64,000 nt of DNA, from positions 434,001 to 498,000 of the forward strand of contig NZ_AMRK01000001.1 in assembly GCF_000299875.1 (NCBI RefSeq), read 5' to 3'. This document shows positions 17,203 to 29,632 of this stretch, piece after piece. Below the pieces are notes generated by a model that did not search any database, had not been told where the DNA came from, and saw only the letters and a list, made by a program, of their open reading frames with translations. This stretch comes from Celeribacter baekdonensis B30. Lineage in GTDB: Bacteria > Pseudomonadota > Alphaproteobacteria > Rhodobacterales > Rhodobacteraceae. Each line of letters opens with the position of its first letter. Position 1 is the first letter of the stretch. A program made the position numbers and the translations under genes.

Positions 17203-18171
17203 TCAGTTGCTGGCGATTTTCAACTCTGGGACGATATTTTTCAACTGGATAAAGTCGCCAATCGCATGGCAATCCGGCATATCGACAAAAAAGCTCTGGC
17301 CTTTCGTTGGGGCAAAGGGCGCAATCTCAAATATCTTACCACCAATTTGGCGACCACAGGTGGCGTCTGTCACTTCAACTTCGACCACCAATGCGACATG
17401 GGTCTCGGTTTCCGCCCAATCAACAGGAAAAGAATAGATCTGAGAATGAGCAGCCTGTGGCGCAACTTCGGAGCCTAATTCAATCATATAGCCGGAATGA
17501 GACGTTCTGGCGCGTGTGGGTTCCGAGGGCGCTTCGCTCCAAATATGACCCACAGCGCCAAACTCTGCTCCGTTTTCAAAAGCGTGCAACTGGAGATGAG
17601 CCTCGCCAATCCATTGCAAAACGACGCGGGAATAGGTGTCGATGGTGAAGACGTCCAAGCTGGTTTCAACCTGCGCGCCGGACGCAAGCGTCGCCTCAAA
17701 GAGCGCAGATTTTTCTAGGGCGGGCACAGTCAGAAAGAGCTCGCCACTGGCATCCAGAAGAGCGGAAAACTGTAGACCCGCATGAGCGAAGGTGACGGTT
17801 TGATCCGCAGCACAGGGGGCGGCCATAGTGAGTCCGACCATCGCATCCGCCATTGAAACGGCCTTTAAGCTGACGGGGCACATGATGTCGTCCGAGACCT
17901 GCAAAGCATCAGAGATCGCAGCAGGAGACAGATGATTTTGCTCCAGGGCAGCCACGCGCAGCAGAGGGGATTCTTGTATAAGGGTTGGAGGTTTGACGAC
18001 GAGCGCCGCGGGAGGAAGCGGTACACTCGACGCCAAAGACAGCGTTTGCCCAAGATTTTCATCCGTGGGATCAATGCGCGCCGCAATGGCACCGCCTTGC
18101 ATGACATATCCAATCGCAAAAGCGGCGAGCAGCGTGCCTACAGCAGTTAAAATTTTACCCTTAGGGAGCAT
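17203..18171 (-). CDS. Membrane-anchored protein of unknown function (secA-linked)
   Basis: I do not recognise a family for this 322-residue protein. One hydrophobic segment near the N-terminus (LTAVGTLLAAFAIGYVM, about residues 8-24) predicts a single anchor with the rest in the periplasm. Paired cysteines occur (CPVSLK, PCAAD, TCGRQIGG and DCHAIGD), so disulfides are possible. GGAGAA 5 nt before the ATG at 18171 favours that start over an in-frame ATG nine codons upstream that lacks a ribosome site. It lies between the secA terminator and the OmpA-fusion gene. Confidence 0.6.
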   Translation of the reverse strand: MLPKGKILTAVGTLLAAFAIGYVMQGGAIAARIDPTDENLGQTLSLASSVPLPPAALVVKPPTLIQESPLLRVAALEQNHLSPAAISDALQVSDDIMCPVSLKAVSMADAMVGLTMAAPCAADQTVTFAHAGLQFSALLDASGELFLTVPALEKSALFEATLASGAQVETSLDVFTIDTYSRVVLQWIGEAHLQLHAFENGAEFGAVGHIWSEAPSEPTRARTSHSGYMIELGSEVAPQAAHSQIYSFPVDWAETETHVALVVEVEVTDATCGRQIGGKIFEIAPFAPTKGQSFFVDMPDCHAIGDFIQLKNIVPELKIASN

Positions 18172-18252
18172 TACATTCTCCACCAAACCCTTGACCATTT
18201 ATTAAGGATGTAGCGGAGAAATCTGATTTTTCTGAGGTCCCATTGCGGCAAG

Positions 18253-18295
18253 AAAAAGCCCGCCTCCGGTGATCGAAAGCGGGCTAACCGTTGTC
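18253..18295 (-). terminator. Intrinsic terminator of secA
   Basis: On the minus strand AGCCCGC and GCGGGCT (plus positions 18289-18295 and 18257-18263) form a 7-bp stem. It is followed by TTTTT (plus 18253-18257), a classical rho-independent terminator 10 bp after the secA stop. Confidence 0.85.
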
Positions 18296-18305
18296 AGTGA
18301 GTGAT

Positions 18306-21008
<2,703 letters not shown>

Positions 21009-21187
21009 ATTCTCTCCGCTCGATGCGTCCTGACAGGATCGTGTGAGAGGAGGGATTGCCCCAGTGCCATTCACCCCATAGAAACAGGCGGAAGGCTCCT
21101 CTTCAGTGACCTAAGGCGATGTAAGGGGCCACATCAACAGTGTCAACGTCGCGCCCCGATATGGGGACGACAGGAAGGATTTTCTCG

Positions 21188-22030
21188 ATGAAATACCGCA
21201 TTTCTGGTGCCACAGCTCTCATTTCCGCCGCGTTTTTTGCCATGAGCCCGCTTCATGCCGAAGATGTGACAGCTCAGACTGTGGTCGCTACGATCAATGG
21301 CGCGGAGATCACAGTTGGTCATCTCATCGCCGCACGCCAAAGTCTTCCGCCGCAATATCAAAGCCTGACCGACGAACAGCTTTACGATGGAATCCTCAAT
21401 CAGATCGTCCAGCAGGAGATTCTCAAACAATCCGCAGGCGAGATTGGTGAGGCGCTGAAATACCAGATCGAGAATGAAGAACGCGTCGTGATTGCCGGCT
21501 CCATGCTTGAAACCATCGCGAAAGAGGCGGTGAATGACGCCTCCCTCAAAGCCGCCTATGACGCCAAATTCGCCGAATTTGAGCCAGGTCGCGAATATCA
21601 CGCCGCGCATATTTTGGTAGAGACCGAGGATGAGGCAAAAGCGCTTGAGGCCGATCTGGAGGCTGGTGCAGATTTTACCGATCTCGCCCGCGAAAAATCG
21701 ACGGGTCCGTCGGGTCCGAACGGTGGTGATCTGGGCTGGTTCGGCCTCGGCATGATGGTGCCTGAATTTGAACAGGTCGTCGTGGACATGGAAGAAGGCA
21801 CTGTCTCCGCGCCGGTTCAGACCCAATTTGGCTGGCATGTGATCAAACTGATGGAAACGCGCCTGTCAGAGGTCCCGCCCCTGGCCGACGTGCAGGATGA
21901 ATTGGCCGCAGAAATCCAAGACAAAGCCATTCAGGACAAAATCGCCTCCCTCGAATCGGACGGCGCAGTTGAGCGCGTTGACGGCATTGATCCCTCCGTG
22001 TTGCGGATGGATGATCTGCTCGCCAACTAA
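21188..22030 (+). CDS. Parvulin-type peptidyl-prolyl cis-trans isomerase, periplasmic
   Basis: This 280-residue protein has a signal peptide (about 22 residues, ending SPLHA). An N-terminal SurA/PrsA-like helical chaperone part spans about 35-130. A PpiC rotamase domain follows from about 138 to 230, with EYHAAHILV, GPSGPNGGDLGWFG and TQFGWHVIKL. It is likely a folding helper for exported proteins, consistent with its divergence from secA. ATG at 21188 has AGGAAGGA upstream; the open frame runs 16 codons further but lacks a signal-like start. Confidence 0.92.
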   Translation: MKYRISGATALISAAFFAMSPLHAEDVTAQTVVATINGAEITVGHLIAARQSLPPQYQSLTDEQLYDGILNQIVQQEILKQSAGEIGEALKYQIENEERVVIAGSMLETIAKEAVNDASLKAAYDAKFAEFEPGREYHAAHILVETEDEAKALEADLEAGADFTDLAREKSTGPSGPNGGDLGWFGLGMMVPEFEQVVVDMEEGTVSAPVQTQFGWHVIKLMETRLSEVPPLADVQDELAAEIQDKAIQDKIASLESDGAVERVDGIDPSVLRMDDLLAN

Positions 22031-22057
22031 GATCGTTTTGTAGCAAGGACGCCGACC

Positions 22058-23305
22058 ATGGCCAAAATCGAACATGTTTCCCCGCTCGCGCCCAAATCAG
22101 GCTTTCCCGAGTTGCCTGTCATCGAAGGGGTGCGTTTTGCCGCCTTGGAGGCGGGCGTGCGCTACTCTGGCCGCGTTGATGTGATGCTGGCGGAACTGTG
22201 CGAAGGAACAGCCATGGCCGGCGTTTTCACCCGTTCCTCGACACGCTCCGCTGCCGTGCTGGACTGTCAGGACAAGATTGGCCTCGATGGTTCGGGCAAA
22301 GCCGCCATTTTGGTCAACTCCGGCAATTCCAATGCCTTTACCGGCAAAAACGGCATGGATGCGGTGCAAAAGATCACCAAAGCGGTGGCAGACACCATGG
22401 GCATTGACCAAACCCGCGTCTTTACCTCCTCCACCGGTGTCATCGGCGAGCCCCTGAAATGGGAGCGGATCACCGCCAAAATCGCCGATCTCGACGCCGC
22501 GTTGGATGAGGCAGGCATCAGCATGGCCGCCCGCGCGATCATGACCACGGACACCTTTGCCAAAGGCGCCACACGGACGGTTCAGCTTGATGGTGCGACC
22601 GTCAAAATCGCCGGAATCGCCAAAGGCTCCGGCATGATTGCGCCCGACATGGCGACGATGCTGTCCTATATCTTCACCGACGCAAACATCTCGCGCAATG
22701 TGCTGCAACAATGTATCTGGCTCGACAATGCCAAGACATTTAACTGCGTCACGGTGGACGGCGACACCTCCACCTCCGACACGGTGCTTCTGGCCGCGAC
22801 AGGTAAGGCGGATATGGCACCTATCACCGATTTCGCCGATCCGCGTGTTCATGCCTTCCGCGAAGGGCTTCATGCGGTGATGAAAGACCTCGCCATTCAA
22901 ATCGCCCGTGACGGCGAAGGCGCGACCAAGCTGATCGAGGTTCAGGTCACCGGCGCAAATGCCAACGGCCCTGCACACCGCGTGGCGATGTCGATTGCCA
23001 ATTCGCCTTTGGTCAAAACCGCTGTGGCCGGCCAAGATCCGAACTGGGGTCGCATTGTCATGGCTGTCGGGAAATCCGGCGAACGGGCCGAACGGGACCG
23101 CCTCAAGATTTGGTTTGGCGACATTCTTGTCGCTGAAGATGGCTGGGTCTCGCCCTCCTATTCTGAAGAGGCAGGCGCGGCCTACATGAAGAACGACGAG
23201 ATTGTGATCCGTGTCGATCTTGGCCTCGACAATGGCACGGCCACCGTATGGTCTTGCGATTTGACCCACGGCTACATCACCATCAACGCAGATTATCGCT
23301 CGTGA
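22058..23305 (+). CDS. argJ: Bifunctional glutamate N-acetyltransferase / N-acetylornithine acetyltransferase ArgJ
   Basis: This 415-residue enzyme of the cyclic arginine pathway transfers acetyl from N-acetylornithine to glutamate. It is made as a precursor that self-cleaves before Thr200 in GMIAPDMATML, producing alpha and beta chains with Thr as nucleophile. The oxyanion-region TSSTGVIGEPL is visible near 123-133. It is 27 bp after the isomerase gene and its stop overlaps the mutT start as GTGA. Confidence 0.96.
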   Translation: MAKIEHVSPLAPKSGFPELPVIEGVRFAALEAGVRYSGRVDVMLAELCEGTAMAGVFTRSSTRSAAVLDCQDKIGLDGSGKAAILVNSGNSNAFTGKNGMDAVQKITKAVADTMGIDQTRVFTSSTGVIGEPLKWERITAKIADLDAALDEAGISMAARAIMTTDTFAKGATRTVQLDGATVKIAGIAKGSGMIAPDMATMLSYIFTDANISRNVLQQCIWLDNAKTFNCVTVDGDTSTSDTVLLAATGKADMAPITDFADPRVHAFREGLHAVMKDLAIQIARDGEGATKLIEVQVTGANANGPAHRVAMSIANSPLVKTAVAGQDPNWGRIVMAVGKSGERAERDRLKIWFGDILVAEDGWVSPSYSEEAGAAYMKNDEIVIRVDLGLDNGTATVWSCDLTHGYITINADYRS

Positions 23306-23700
23306 AACTGGTTTTCGTTTCGGCAGTTGCCTTGATCGACGTCGAGGGGCGCGTGCTTTTGGCACAGCGCCCCGAAGGCAAATCCATGGCGGGTCTTTGG
23401 GAGTTCCCCGGTGGTAAAGTTGAGCCCGGTGAAACACCCGAAGCCGCGCTTGTACGTGAGTTGCATGAGGAACTTGGTATTGAGACGTGGAACTCCTGCC
23501 TCGCTCCATTGACCTTTGCGTCGCATAGCTACGACGACTTTCACCTGATGATGCCGCTGTTTGCCTGTCGCAAATGGAACGGTATTCCCCATCCGCGTGA
23601 GGGGCAGGTATTAAAATGGGTCAAGGTCTCTGAATTGCGTGACTACCCAATGCCCCCGGCAGACATCCCACTGATTCCCATGCTTCGCGACCTTTTGTGA
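23302..23700 (+). CDS. mutT: 8-oxo-dGTP diphosphatase MutT (Nudix)
   Basis: This 132-residue Nudix hydrolase cleans 8-oxo-dGTP from the nucleotide pool. The 23-residue Nudix box runs from Gly38 to Ile60, with core REL-HEELG. RVLLAQRPEGKSMAGLWEFPGGK is typical of MutT rather than other Nudix groups. The GTG start at 23302 shares GTGA with the argJ stop, so translation is coupled. An upstream ATG in the same frame would lie deep inside argJ and is rejected. Confidence 0.93.
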   Translation: MKLVFVSAVALIDVEGRVLLAQRPEGKSMAGLWEFPGGKVEPGETPEAALVRELHEELGIETWNSCLAPLTFASHSYDDFHLMMPLFACRKWNGIPHPREGQVLKWVKVSELRDYPMPPADIPLIPMLRDLL

Positions 23701-23856
23701 AATGCTGCAAAGCAGAAACGGAATATTCTGTGGTTATTGCCTTCATTTGCACAACATTTGTGCTCAAATGACAGATTTGTCTTAAATTTGTGAATGATTT
23801 TTAAATATTTATAGGCTAATTTGTTTCTAACGTCATTTCAGTTGGGGGCAAACAAG

Positions 23857-23997
23857 ATGATGCGTTCTATCTCTGTCGGGAAATACATTTCCGTCCAAGG
23901 TCTGTTTGTTGGTGAAACCGCCGATGGCAACATCCAGGTTCGTGTTGGTGACAAAACCTTCGAGGGCAAACCTGTTTCCGTCAAAAAAGTCGCCTGA
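23857..23997 (+). CDS. 46-residue conserved-looking small protein of unknown function
   Basis: The short frame begins ATGATG and encodes a soluble, beta-rich looking peptide with SVGKYISVQGLFVGET and VRVGDKTFEGKPVSVKKVA. GGGGG lies about 11-15 nt upstream, and a strong terminator begins 27 nt after the stop. The region before it (23701-23856) is AT-rich and suits a promoter. These features and normal codon use argue for a real gene. No family or function is recognised; the second ATG (23860) is an equally good start. Confidence 0.6.
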   Translation: MMRSISVGKYISVQGLFVGETADGNIQVRVGDKTFEGKPVSVKKVA

Positions 23998-24023
23998 TTA
24001 GAAATCAGCGTGCAGAATGAAGA

Positions 24024-24052
24024 AAAGGCGAGCCGTTTGGCTCGCCTTTTTA
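24024..24052. terminator. Bidirectional terminator between the small ORF and infB
   Basis: AAAGGCGAGCC (24024-24034), loop GTTT and GGCTCGCCTTT (24039-24049) form a near-perfect 11-bp hairpin with T-runs on both strands. It ends the small plus-strand gene and the convergent infB operon. Confidence 0.9.
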
Positions 24053-24072
24053 TTTTGATATATTGGTCGAAG

Positions 24073-26595
24073 TTACTCGAGATTCCGCTGAACTTCTTCA
24101 CGTTCAAAAATCTCGATGACATCGTTCGGACGGATGTCTTCGTAATTCTCAAAAGCCATACCACATTCTTGACCGGACTGGACCTCTTTGACCTCATCCT
24201 TGAAGCGCTTGAGCGTCTTGAGCGTCCCTTCGTGCATGACAACATCATCACGCAGCAAACGCACACCCGCAGAGCGACGTGCAACGCCTTCGGTGACAAG
24301 GCACCCTGCAACTTTACCGACACCAGATACCTTAAAGACCTCTTTGATCTGGGCGTAACCAATAAAGTTCTCGCGAATCTCAGCAGAAAGAAGGCCAGAA
24401 GCCGCCGCTTTCACGTCATCCACAAGATCGTAAATCACCGAGTAATACCGGATTTCCACGCCTTTTTGGTTTGCAGAGTTGCGTGCCGGAGCGTTCGCAC
24501 GGACGTTAAAACCAATGACTGGAGCACCAGATGCCTCAGCAAGGCCGATGTCGGATTCGGTGATCGCACCCACGCCGTAGTGGAGAACGCGCACACGCAC
24601 CTCGTCGTTGCCGATTTTTTCCATCGCCTGAACGATTGCTTCGGCCGAGCCCTGCACATCCGCTTTGACCAAGATAGGCAACTCGGACACGGTTTCATCG
24701 GCTTTCGCTTTCGCCAAAAGCTGATCCAACGTTGTCGCAGCACCCGCCGCAGCACGTTTGTTTTTGGCTGCATGTTCGCGATATTCTGCGATTTCACGCG
24801 CCTGTGCTTCGGTGTCGACCACGTTCAAAACGTCACCGGCCTCGGGCGTGCCATTGAGACCAAGCACCTCAACAGGAACAGACGGACCAGCCTCATCCAC
24901 ACGCTCGCCTTTGTCGTTTACAAGCGCGCGGACTTTACCCCATTGCTCGCCCACAACAAAAATGTCGCCACGTTTCAGAGTACCCTTTTGCACAAGCACC
25001 GTCGCCACCGGACCACGGCCCACATCAAGCTGAGCCTCAATCACGGCACCTTCGGCGGCACGATCAGGGTTGGCTTTCAGTTCAAGGATCTCTGCCTGAA
25101 GCGCGATGGCTTCGAGGAGTTGATCAAGCCCTTTGCCCGTTTTCGCGGAAACTTCCACGTCCTGCACGTCGCCGGACATGGCTTCTACAACAACTTCGTG
25201 CTGCAAAAGCGCGGTCCGTACCCGGTTCGGATCGGCATCCGGTTTGTCGCATTTGTTGATCGCCACAATCATCGGAACGCCTGCCGCTTTGGCATGGGCG
25301 ATCGCTTCGATCGTTTGCGGCATGACCGAGTCGTCAGCCGCCACAACAAGAATGACGATATCCGTCACCTGCGCACCACGGGCACGCATCGAGGTAAAGG
25401 CCGCGTGACCCGGCGTATCCAGGAAGCTGAGAACAGCGCCCGAATCGGTGGTCACCTGATAGGCGCCGATGTGTTGGGTGATGCCACCCGCCTCACCAGA
25501 AGTCACATTCGCATGGCGGATCGCATCAAGCAGGGAGGTTTTCCCGTGGTCAACGTGACCCATGATGGTGACAACCGGCGGACGCGGTTTGAGATCTTCG
25601 GGTTTTTCTTCAACCTGTTGGATCACATCCTCAACGTCAGCATCAGACACGCGCAAAATGCGGTGGCCAAATTCTTCGACGATCAATTCAGCCGTATCGG
25701 CATCAATAGATTGGTTCTGTGTGACCATCATACCCATGTTCATGAGCGCTTTGACCACATCAGCCACACGTTCGGCCATACGGTTGGCAAGCTCGGACAC
25801 CACAATGGCTTCCGGGACACGCACATCACGCACAACCTTTTCACGTTGCTCGTTGCCCATAGCCTTCTGACGCATACGCTCTTGTTTGCGCTTCATCGAC
25901 GCCATGGAGCGATGGCGATTGCCTTCGCCGCCCGTCAACGCTTGGTTCACGGTCAGTTTGCCAGAGCGACGGTTGTCCGCCACTTTGTTGCGGTTGTTGC
26001 GATCTGTCTCTTCACGCTCACGCGCGCGCGGCGCTGGCGTGACAGGGCGTCCGCCACGGTCCATTTGCTTTTGCAAAGCAACCTGAGCCGCAGCCGGGTC
26101 ATCATCAACCTTGGGCGCAGCCACAGCCGCCGGCTTTTTCGCCTGAACCTCGCGCTTCTTGGCGTCTTCCGCCTCTTTCTTGGCCCGAGCTTCTTCTTCT
26201 TCCTTGGCTTTGAGCGCGGCTTCACGCTCCGCTTCTTCGCGTGCCTTTTCTTCAATCTCACGGCGGCGGCGCTCGCGCTCTTCTTCGCGCGCCTTCTCTT
26301 CTTCCGCACGGTTTTTAGCATCCTGAACTTCGGCAGATTTTGCCGCAGCCAGTGCCTTCATCCGACGTTCCATTTCCGCATCGGAAATGCCCGCGGGACG
26401 TTTTGATGGATCCCCGTAGTGGGCTTTTCCGGCACCCGACGCAGACGGTTTCGCGGACCCGGCTTTGGGCACCACGACTCGTTTACGCTTGGTCTCGACC
26501 ACAACACTCTTCGTGCGCCCGTGGGAAAAGCTCTGTTTCACCGATCCGGGGCCGCCCCGAAGGCCGAGGGGTTTCTTGCCGTCTGTATCGCTCAT
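24073..26595 (-). CDS. infB: Translation initiation factor IF-2
   Basis: This 840-residue GTPase places fMet-tRNA in the 30S P site and promotes subunit joining. Residues 90-250 are a long charged, Glu/Arg/Ala-rich helical linker. The IF2 N-domain signature is around [24 protein letters not shown] (265-289). The G domain begins at [13 protein letters not shown] (342-354) with DTPGHAAFT and NKCD, and domains II-IV follow. It starts at an ATGA overlap with ylxR and is the last gene of the rimP-nusA-ylxR-infB operon. Confidence 0.98.
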   Translation of the reverse strand: MSDTDGKKPLGLRGGPGSVKQSFSHGRTKSVVVETKRKRVVVPKAGSAKPSASGAGKAHYGDPSKRPAGISDAEMERRMKALAAAKSAEVQDAKNRAEEEKAREEERERRRREIEEKAREEAEREAALKAKEEEEARAKKEAEDAKKREVQAKKPAAVAAPKVDDDPAAAQVALQKQMDRGGRPVTPAPRAREREETDRNNRNKVADNRRSGKLTVNQALTGGEGNRHRSMASMKRKQERMRQKAMGNEQREKVVRDVRVPEAIVVSELANRMAERVADVVKALMNMGMMVTQNQSIDADTAELIVEEFGHRILRVSDADVEDVIQQVEEKPEDLKPRPPVVTIMGHVDHGKTSLLDAIRHANVTSGEAGGITQHIGAYQVTTDSGAVLSFLDTPGHAAFTSMRARGAQVTDIVILVVAADDSVMPQTIEAIAHAKAAGVPMIVAINKCDKPDADPNRVRTALLQHEVVVEAMSGDVQDVEVSAKTGKGLDQLLEAIALQAEILELKANPDRAAEGAVIEAQLDVGRGPVATVLVQKGTLKRGDIFVVGEQWGKVRALVNDKGERVDEAGPSVPVEVLGLNGTPEAGDVLNVVDTEAQAREIAEYREHAAKNKRAAAGAATTLDQLLAKAKADETVSELPILVKADVQGSAEAIVQAMEKIGNDEVRVRVLHYGVGAITESDIGLAEASGAPVIGFNVRANAPARNSANQKGVEIRYYSVIYDLVDDVKAAASGLLSAEIRENFIGYAQIKEVFKVSGVGKVAGCLVTEGVARRSAGVRLLRDDVVMHEGTLKTLKRFKDEVKEVQSGQECGMAFENYEDIRPNDVIEIFEREEVQRNLE

Positions 26596-27224
26596 TTCGT
26601 CGTCTTACCCTTCCCGGCGGAGCCCTCTCCACCGATTGTCTCGCGCACGCCCATCAGGCGTGTGGCTTCCTCTACAACACGTTTGCTGAGTCCGCCACCT
26701 GCGAGCGCGCCATGTATCACACTTTCGCGTCCAAAAGCCAAACCCAATTCGGAACTCGTCAGATGACCGAACCAACGGCCGCCCTCCGGCGTCCAAAGTT
26801 TGCCTTTGCCACGTTCTGATCCGTCAGAGGCCTGAAGCAAAATTTTTGCCCGCCCATCTGCCAACCAGCCCTTAACTTTTTCGAACCCACACACTGCATC
26901 TCCGGCTTTACGGGCCAAGGAGATTAAATGCACAACGCGATCCGTCAAACCCGCCTCAAGCAGGTCAACAAACCCGTCCGGGATCGTCAAATCCATCCGC
27001 GCCGCCTTGGAAAAGAGACGCTTTTTGAGCGCCTCTTCCAAAACATCGCGCTCTGCCGAGACATAAATCCCGCGACCGGGAAGTTTCTCTGACAGATCCG
27101 GAACGAGGAGCCCGTCCGGACTAACAACAAACCGAATGAGACCACGCTTCGGCTGCGCTTCGCGCGTCACTATGCAACTGCGCTCGCTCTCATCCCGGTT
27201 TTTCGTTTGCCCACCTCGGGTCAT
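26592..27224 (-). CDS. ylxR: YlxR/RnpM-type (DUF448) RNA-binding protein fused to an L7Ae-like domain
   Basis: This is a 210-residue protein. Residues 10-85 show the DUF448 pattern [23 protein letters not shown] and LPGRGIYV. The second half (about 95-185) looks like a ribosomal L7Ae/L30e-type RNA-binding fold ([19 protein letters not shown]). In Bacillus the DUF448 protein binds RNase P RNA; the two-domain form is usual in alphaproteobacteria. It lies between nusA and infB and overlaps infB by ATGA, which supports a role in RNA handling or translation. Confidence 0.88.
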   Translation of the reverse strand: MTRGGQTKNRDESERSCIVTREAQPKRGLIRFVVSPDGLLVPDLSEKLPGRGIYVSAERDVLEEALKKRLFSKAARMDLTIPDGFVDLLEAGLTDRVVHLISLARKAGDAVCGFEKVKGWLADGRAKILLQASDGSERGKGKLWTPEGGRWFGHLTSSELGLAFGRESVIHGALAGGGLSKRVVEEATRLMGVRETIGGEGSAGKGKTTK

Positions 27225-27250
27225 ATAGCACCTCGTCGCAAAGCCTCAAA

Positions 27251-28858
27251 TCAGGCTTCGCTTTCCTCTTCGACTTCACCGTCCTCATCGGACACAAGAT
27301 CGGACGGATCGACCCAGCCAAGCTGAATGCGCGCCGTCATCACCAGTTTTTGTGCTTCTTCCAGGGACATGTCGAATTTCTCAAGGACACCGTCGTCCTT
27401 GACGCGTTCGCCATTGACCGTGGTCCAACCGCCGGCCAATTCCCAATCGGCACAGGTCGCGAAATCTTCGACGGATTTCACACCATCTTCGGCCAATGCT
27501 TCAATCATTTGGGGTGTCAGGCCTTCGAATTCAATAAGGCTGTCTTCGACACCCAATTCGCGGGCATGCTCAAGAGCCTTACGATTGGCGGCCTCCAACA
27601 CATCACGAGCACGGGCCTGAAGTTCAGACGCCGTATCCGTGTCCACACCGTCGATGACCAAAAGTTCATCCACATCAACATAGGCCACTTCTTCAAGGTT
27701 TGTGAACCCTTCGGACACCAGAAGCTGAGCAAAGAACTCGTCAAGATCGAGGTTGTCCATGAACAGTTTGGTGCGTTCGGCAAACTCAGCCTGACGACGC
27801 TGAGATTCCTCAGCTTCGGTCAGGATGTCGATGTCCAAGCCAGTCAACTGCGACGCAAGACGCACGTTTTGACCACGGCGACCAATGGCCAGCGACAACT
27901 GCTCATCCGGCACAACAACTTCGATTTTGCCAGCGTCTTCGTCGAGCACAACTTTCGTCACCTCGGCGGGCTGAAGCGCGTTGACCAAGAAGGTCGGCGC
28001 ATCTTCATTCCACGGAATGATGTCGATTTTCTCGCCCTGAAGCTCGTTCACCACAGCCTGAACACGCGAACCGCGCATACCGACACAGGCACCAACCGGA
28101 TCAATCGAGCTGTCATAGGAAATCACAGCGATCTTGGCGCGCGACCCCGGATCACGGGCCACAGCTTTGATCTCGATGATGCCGTCATAGATTTCCGGCA
28201 CTTCCATTTTGAACAGTTCGGACATGAATTCCGGCGCGGTGCGGGACAGGAACACCTGCGGCCCACGCGCTTCGCGGCGCACGTCTTTGATGAAACACCG
28301 GATGCGATCATTCGGGCGATAGGTTTCGCGACCGATTTTCTCGTTGCGGCGCAGGATGGCTTCGCCACGACCCACATCAACGATCACGTTGCCGTATTCT
28401 TCGCGTTTCACCACACCGTTGATGATGGTGCCGACGCGATCCTTGAATTCATCAAACTGACGATCCCGTTCCGCTTCACGCACCTTTTGCAAGATGACCT
28501 GCTTGGCAGATTGCGCCGCGATCCGGCCGAGTTCCACGGGCGGAACCTCTTCCTTGATCTCGTCGCCGATCTGCGGGTCGGCCATGTATTGTTTGGCCTG
28601 CGTGACGGTCATCTCTGCTTGGTAATTCTCAAGCTCGTCTTCCTCAACCACAGTGCGCACACGGGTAAAGGTGGCCCGGCCAGTCTTGCGGTCAATGGAC
28701 ACACGAATATCCATTTCGGAACCATAACGCGACTTTGCAGCGCGTGCGAGGCTCTCCTCCATCGCTTCAACCACCAATTCGGGGTCGATCATTTTCTCGC
28801 GGGCCACGGCCTCGGCGGTTTGCAACAGCTCAAGCTGGTTTGCAGAGGTGATTGCCAT
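27251..28858 (-). CDS. nusA: Transcription termination/antitermination factor NusA
   Basis: This 535-residue protein binds RNA polymerase and modulates pausing, termination and rRNA antitermination. The order is an N-terminal polymerase-binding domain (1-130), an S1 domain with GTIINGVVKREEYGNVIVD, and tandem KH domains with VGACVGMRGSRVQAVVNEL and SLAIGRRGQNVRLA. Two C-terminal acidic repeats follow, with helix-hairpin-helix character (about 370-500). The gene lies 14 bp after rimP. It may autoregulate this operon, as known in other bacteria. Confidence 0.97.
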   Translation of the reverse strand: MAITSANQLELLQTAEAVAREKMIDPELVVEAMEESLARAAKSRYGSEMDIRVSIDRKTGRATFTRVRTVVEEDELENYQAEMTVTQAKQYMADPQIGDEIKEEVPPVELGRIAAQSAKQVILQKVREAERDRQFDEFKDRVGTIINGVVKREEYGNVIVDVGRGEAILRRNEKIGRETYRPNDRIRCFIKDVRREARGPQVFLSRTAPEFMSELFKMEVPEIYDGIIEIKAVARDPGSRAKIAVISYDSSIDPVGACVGMRGSRVQAVVNELQGEKIDIIPWNEDAPTFLVNALQPAEVTKVVLDEDAGKIEVVVPDEQLSLAIGRRGQNVRLASQLTGLDIDILTEAEESQRRQAEFAERTKLFMDNLDLDEFFAQLLVSEGFTNLEEVAYVDVDELLVIDGVDTDTASELQARARDVLEAANRKALEHARELGVEDSLIEFEGLTPQMIEALAEDGVKSVEDFATCADWELAGGWTTVNGERVKDDGVLEKFDMSLEEAQKLVMTARIQLGWVDPSDLVSDEDGEVEEESEA

Positions 28859-28872
28859 ATCTCAGTCCTCTC

Positions 28873-29460
28873 TCAATCCTCTGAAGACCCGTCGTCGGTC
28901 TGGATTTCGTCAAAATTTGTTTCGTCAATTGCCCCGGACGCTTTGCGTTGGCGCAACATTTCGCGGATCAGCTCATCGGTCAGCACCAGTTTCGCATCTG
29001 ACAGCCAATCAAAATTCAAACCGATGGTGAGCGTCTCACCATTTTCTTCGATCGTCAGGAGAACTTCATCGCCTTCAACACCGGCGATCTCCCCTTTGAA
29101 GCGACGGCGGCCGTCGATCATCTCAGTCGTTTCAATCTTGGCCTCATAGCCCTCGAAAGACGCAAAATCTTTCAGGCGCGTCAAAGGTCGGTCGATACCA
29201 GGGCTTGACACTTCGAGCGTGTATTCGTCCTCAATCGGGTCTTCGACGTCGAGAATAGCAGAAACCGCAGTCGAAATCTGCGCACATTCGTCAACTTCGA
29301 TCCCGCCATCGGGACGTTCGGCCATAATTTGAAGCGTCTTCGATTTGGTCGACGACATCAAACGCACGCGCACAAGTTCAAATCCCATCCCCTCGATAAC
29401 CGGGGTGATGATTTCCGCCAAACGGCGATCAATGGCTGTCTTGGCAATAAGTTCGGACAT
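28873..29460 (-). CDS. rimP: Ribosome maturation factor RimP
   Basis: This 195-residue protein is needed for 30S assembly. The N-domain phrase [19 protein letters not shown] and the motif [12 protein letters not shown] are characteristic. The C-domain is Sm-like ([16 protein letters not shown]). ATG at 29460 ([14 protein letters not shown]) is chosen. The frame remains open for 46 more codons but crosses a terminator hairpin, so a longer form is rejected. It is the first gene of the rimP-nusA-ylxR-infB operon. Confidence 0.94.
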   Translation of the reverse strand: MSELIAKTAIDRRLAEIITPVIEGMGFELVRVRLMSSTKSKTLQIMAERPDGGIEVDECAQISTAVSAILDVEDPIEDEYTLEVSSPGIDRPLTRLKDFASFEGYEAKIETTEMIDGRRRFKGEIAGVEGDEVLLTIEENGETLTIGLNFDWLSDAKLVLTDELIREMLRQRKASGAIDETNFDEIQTDDGSSED

Positions 29461-29524
29461 GTCCGGGCTGCCTTTCAGATACGGGTTCACGGGCCACCCA
29501 TCGACCAACGCGGTTTCAGGGCAC

Positions 29525-29547
29525 AAAAAAACGGGCGCGCGGCCCGT
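29525..29547 (-). terminator. Intrinsic terminator between pip and rimP
   Basis: On the minus strand ACGGGC-CGCGC-GCCCGT (plus 29531-29547) is followed by seven T (plus 29525-29531). It ends transcripts from pip, or acts as an attenuator in the rimP leader. Confidence 0.85.
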
Positions 29548-29600
29548 CGATCTTTCCCGGTGGAGCTTTGGGACCTCCCAACGCGCCGCTGTTGGCACGT
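29548..29600 (-). promoter_or_regulatory. Structured segment before the rimP terminator, possible attenuator leader
   Basis: Two hairpins share bases and exclude each other: 29578-29582 with 29591-29595 (GTTGG/CCAAC), and 29568-29572 with 29577-29581 (TTGGG/CCCAA). A further GGAG/CTCC pairing (29562-29565 with 29575-29578) is possible. Such alternatives ahead of a terminator suggest regulated read-through into rimP. A plain pip 3' end is the simpler explanation. Confidence 0.4.
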
Positions 29601-29632
29601 CCTATACGCCGCTACAGGCCACTCTGCAAGTC

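Noticed and set aside
24010-26406. Open frame of 798 codons antisense to infB
   Set aside because: It crosses the infB terminator hairpin and has His/Arg-rich, motif-free content, typical of a shadow of a strongly biased gene.
27350-29149. 599-codon antisense frame over nusA and rimP
   Set aside because: It has no ribosome site and no motif, and both opposite genes are certain.
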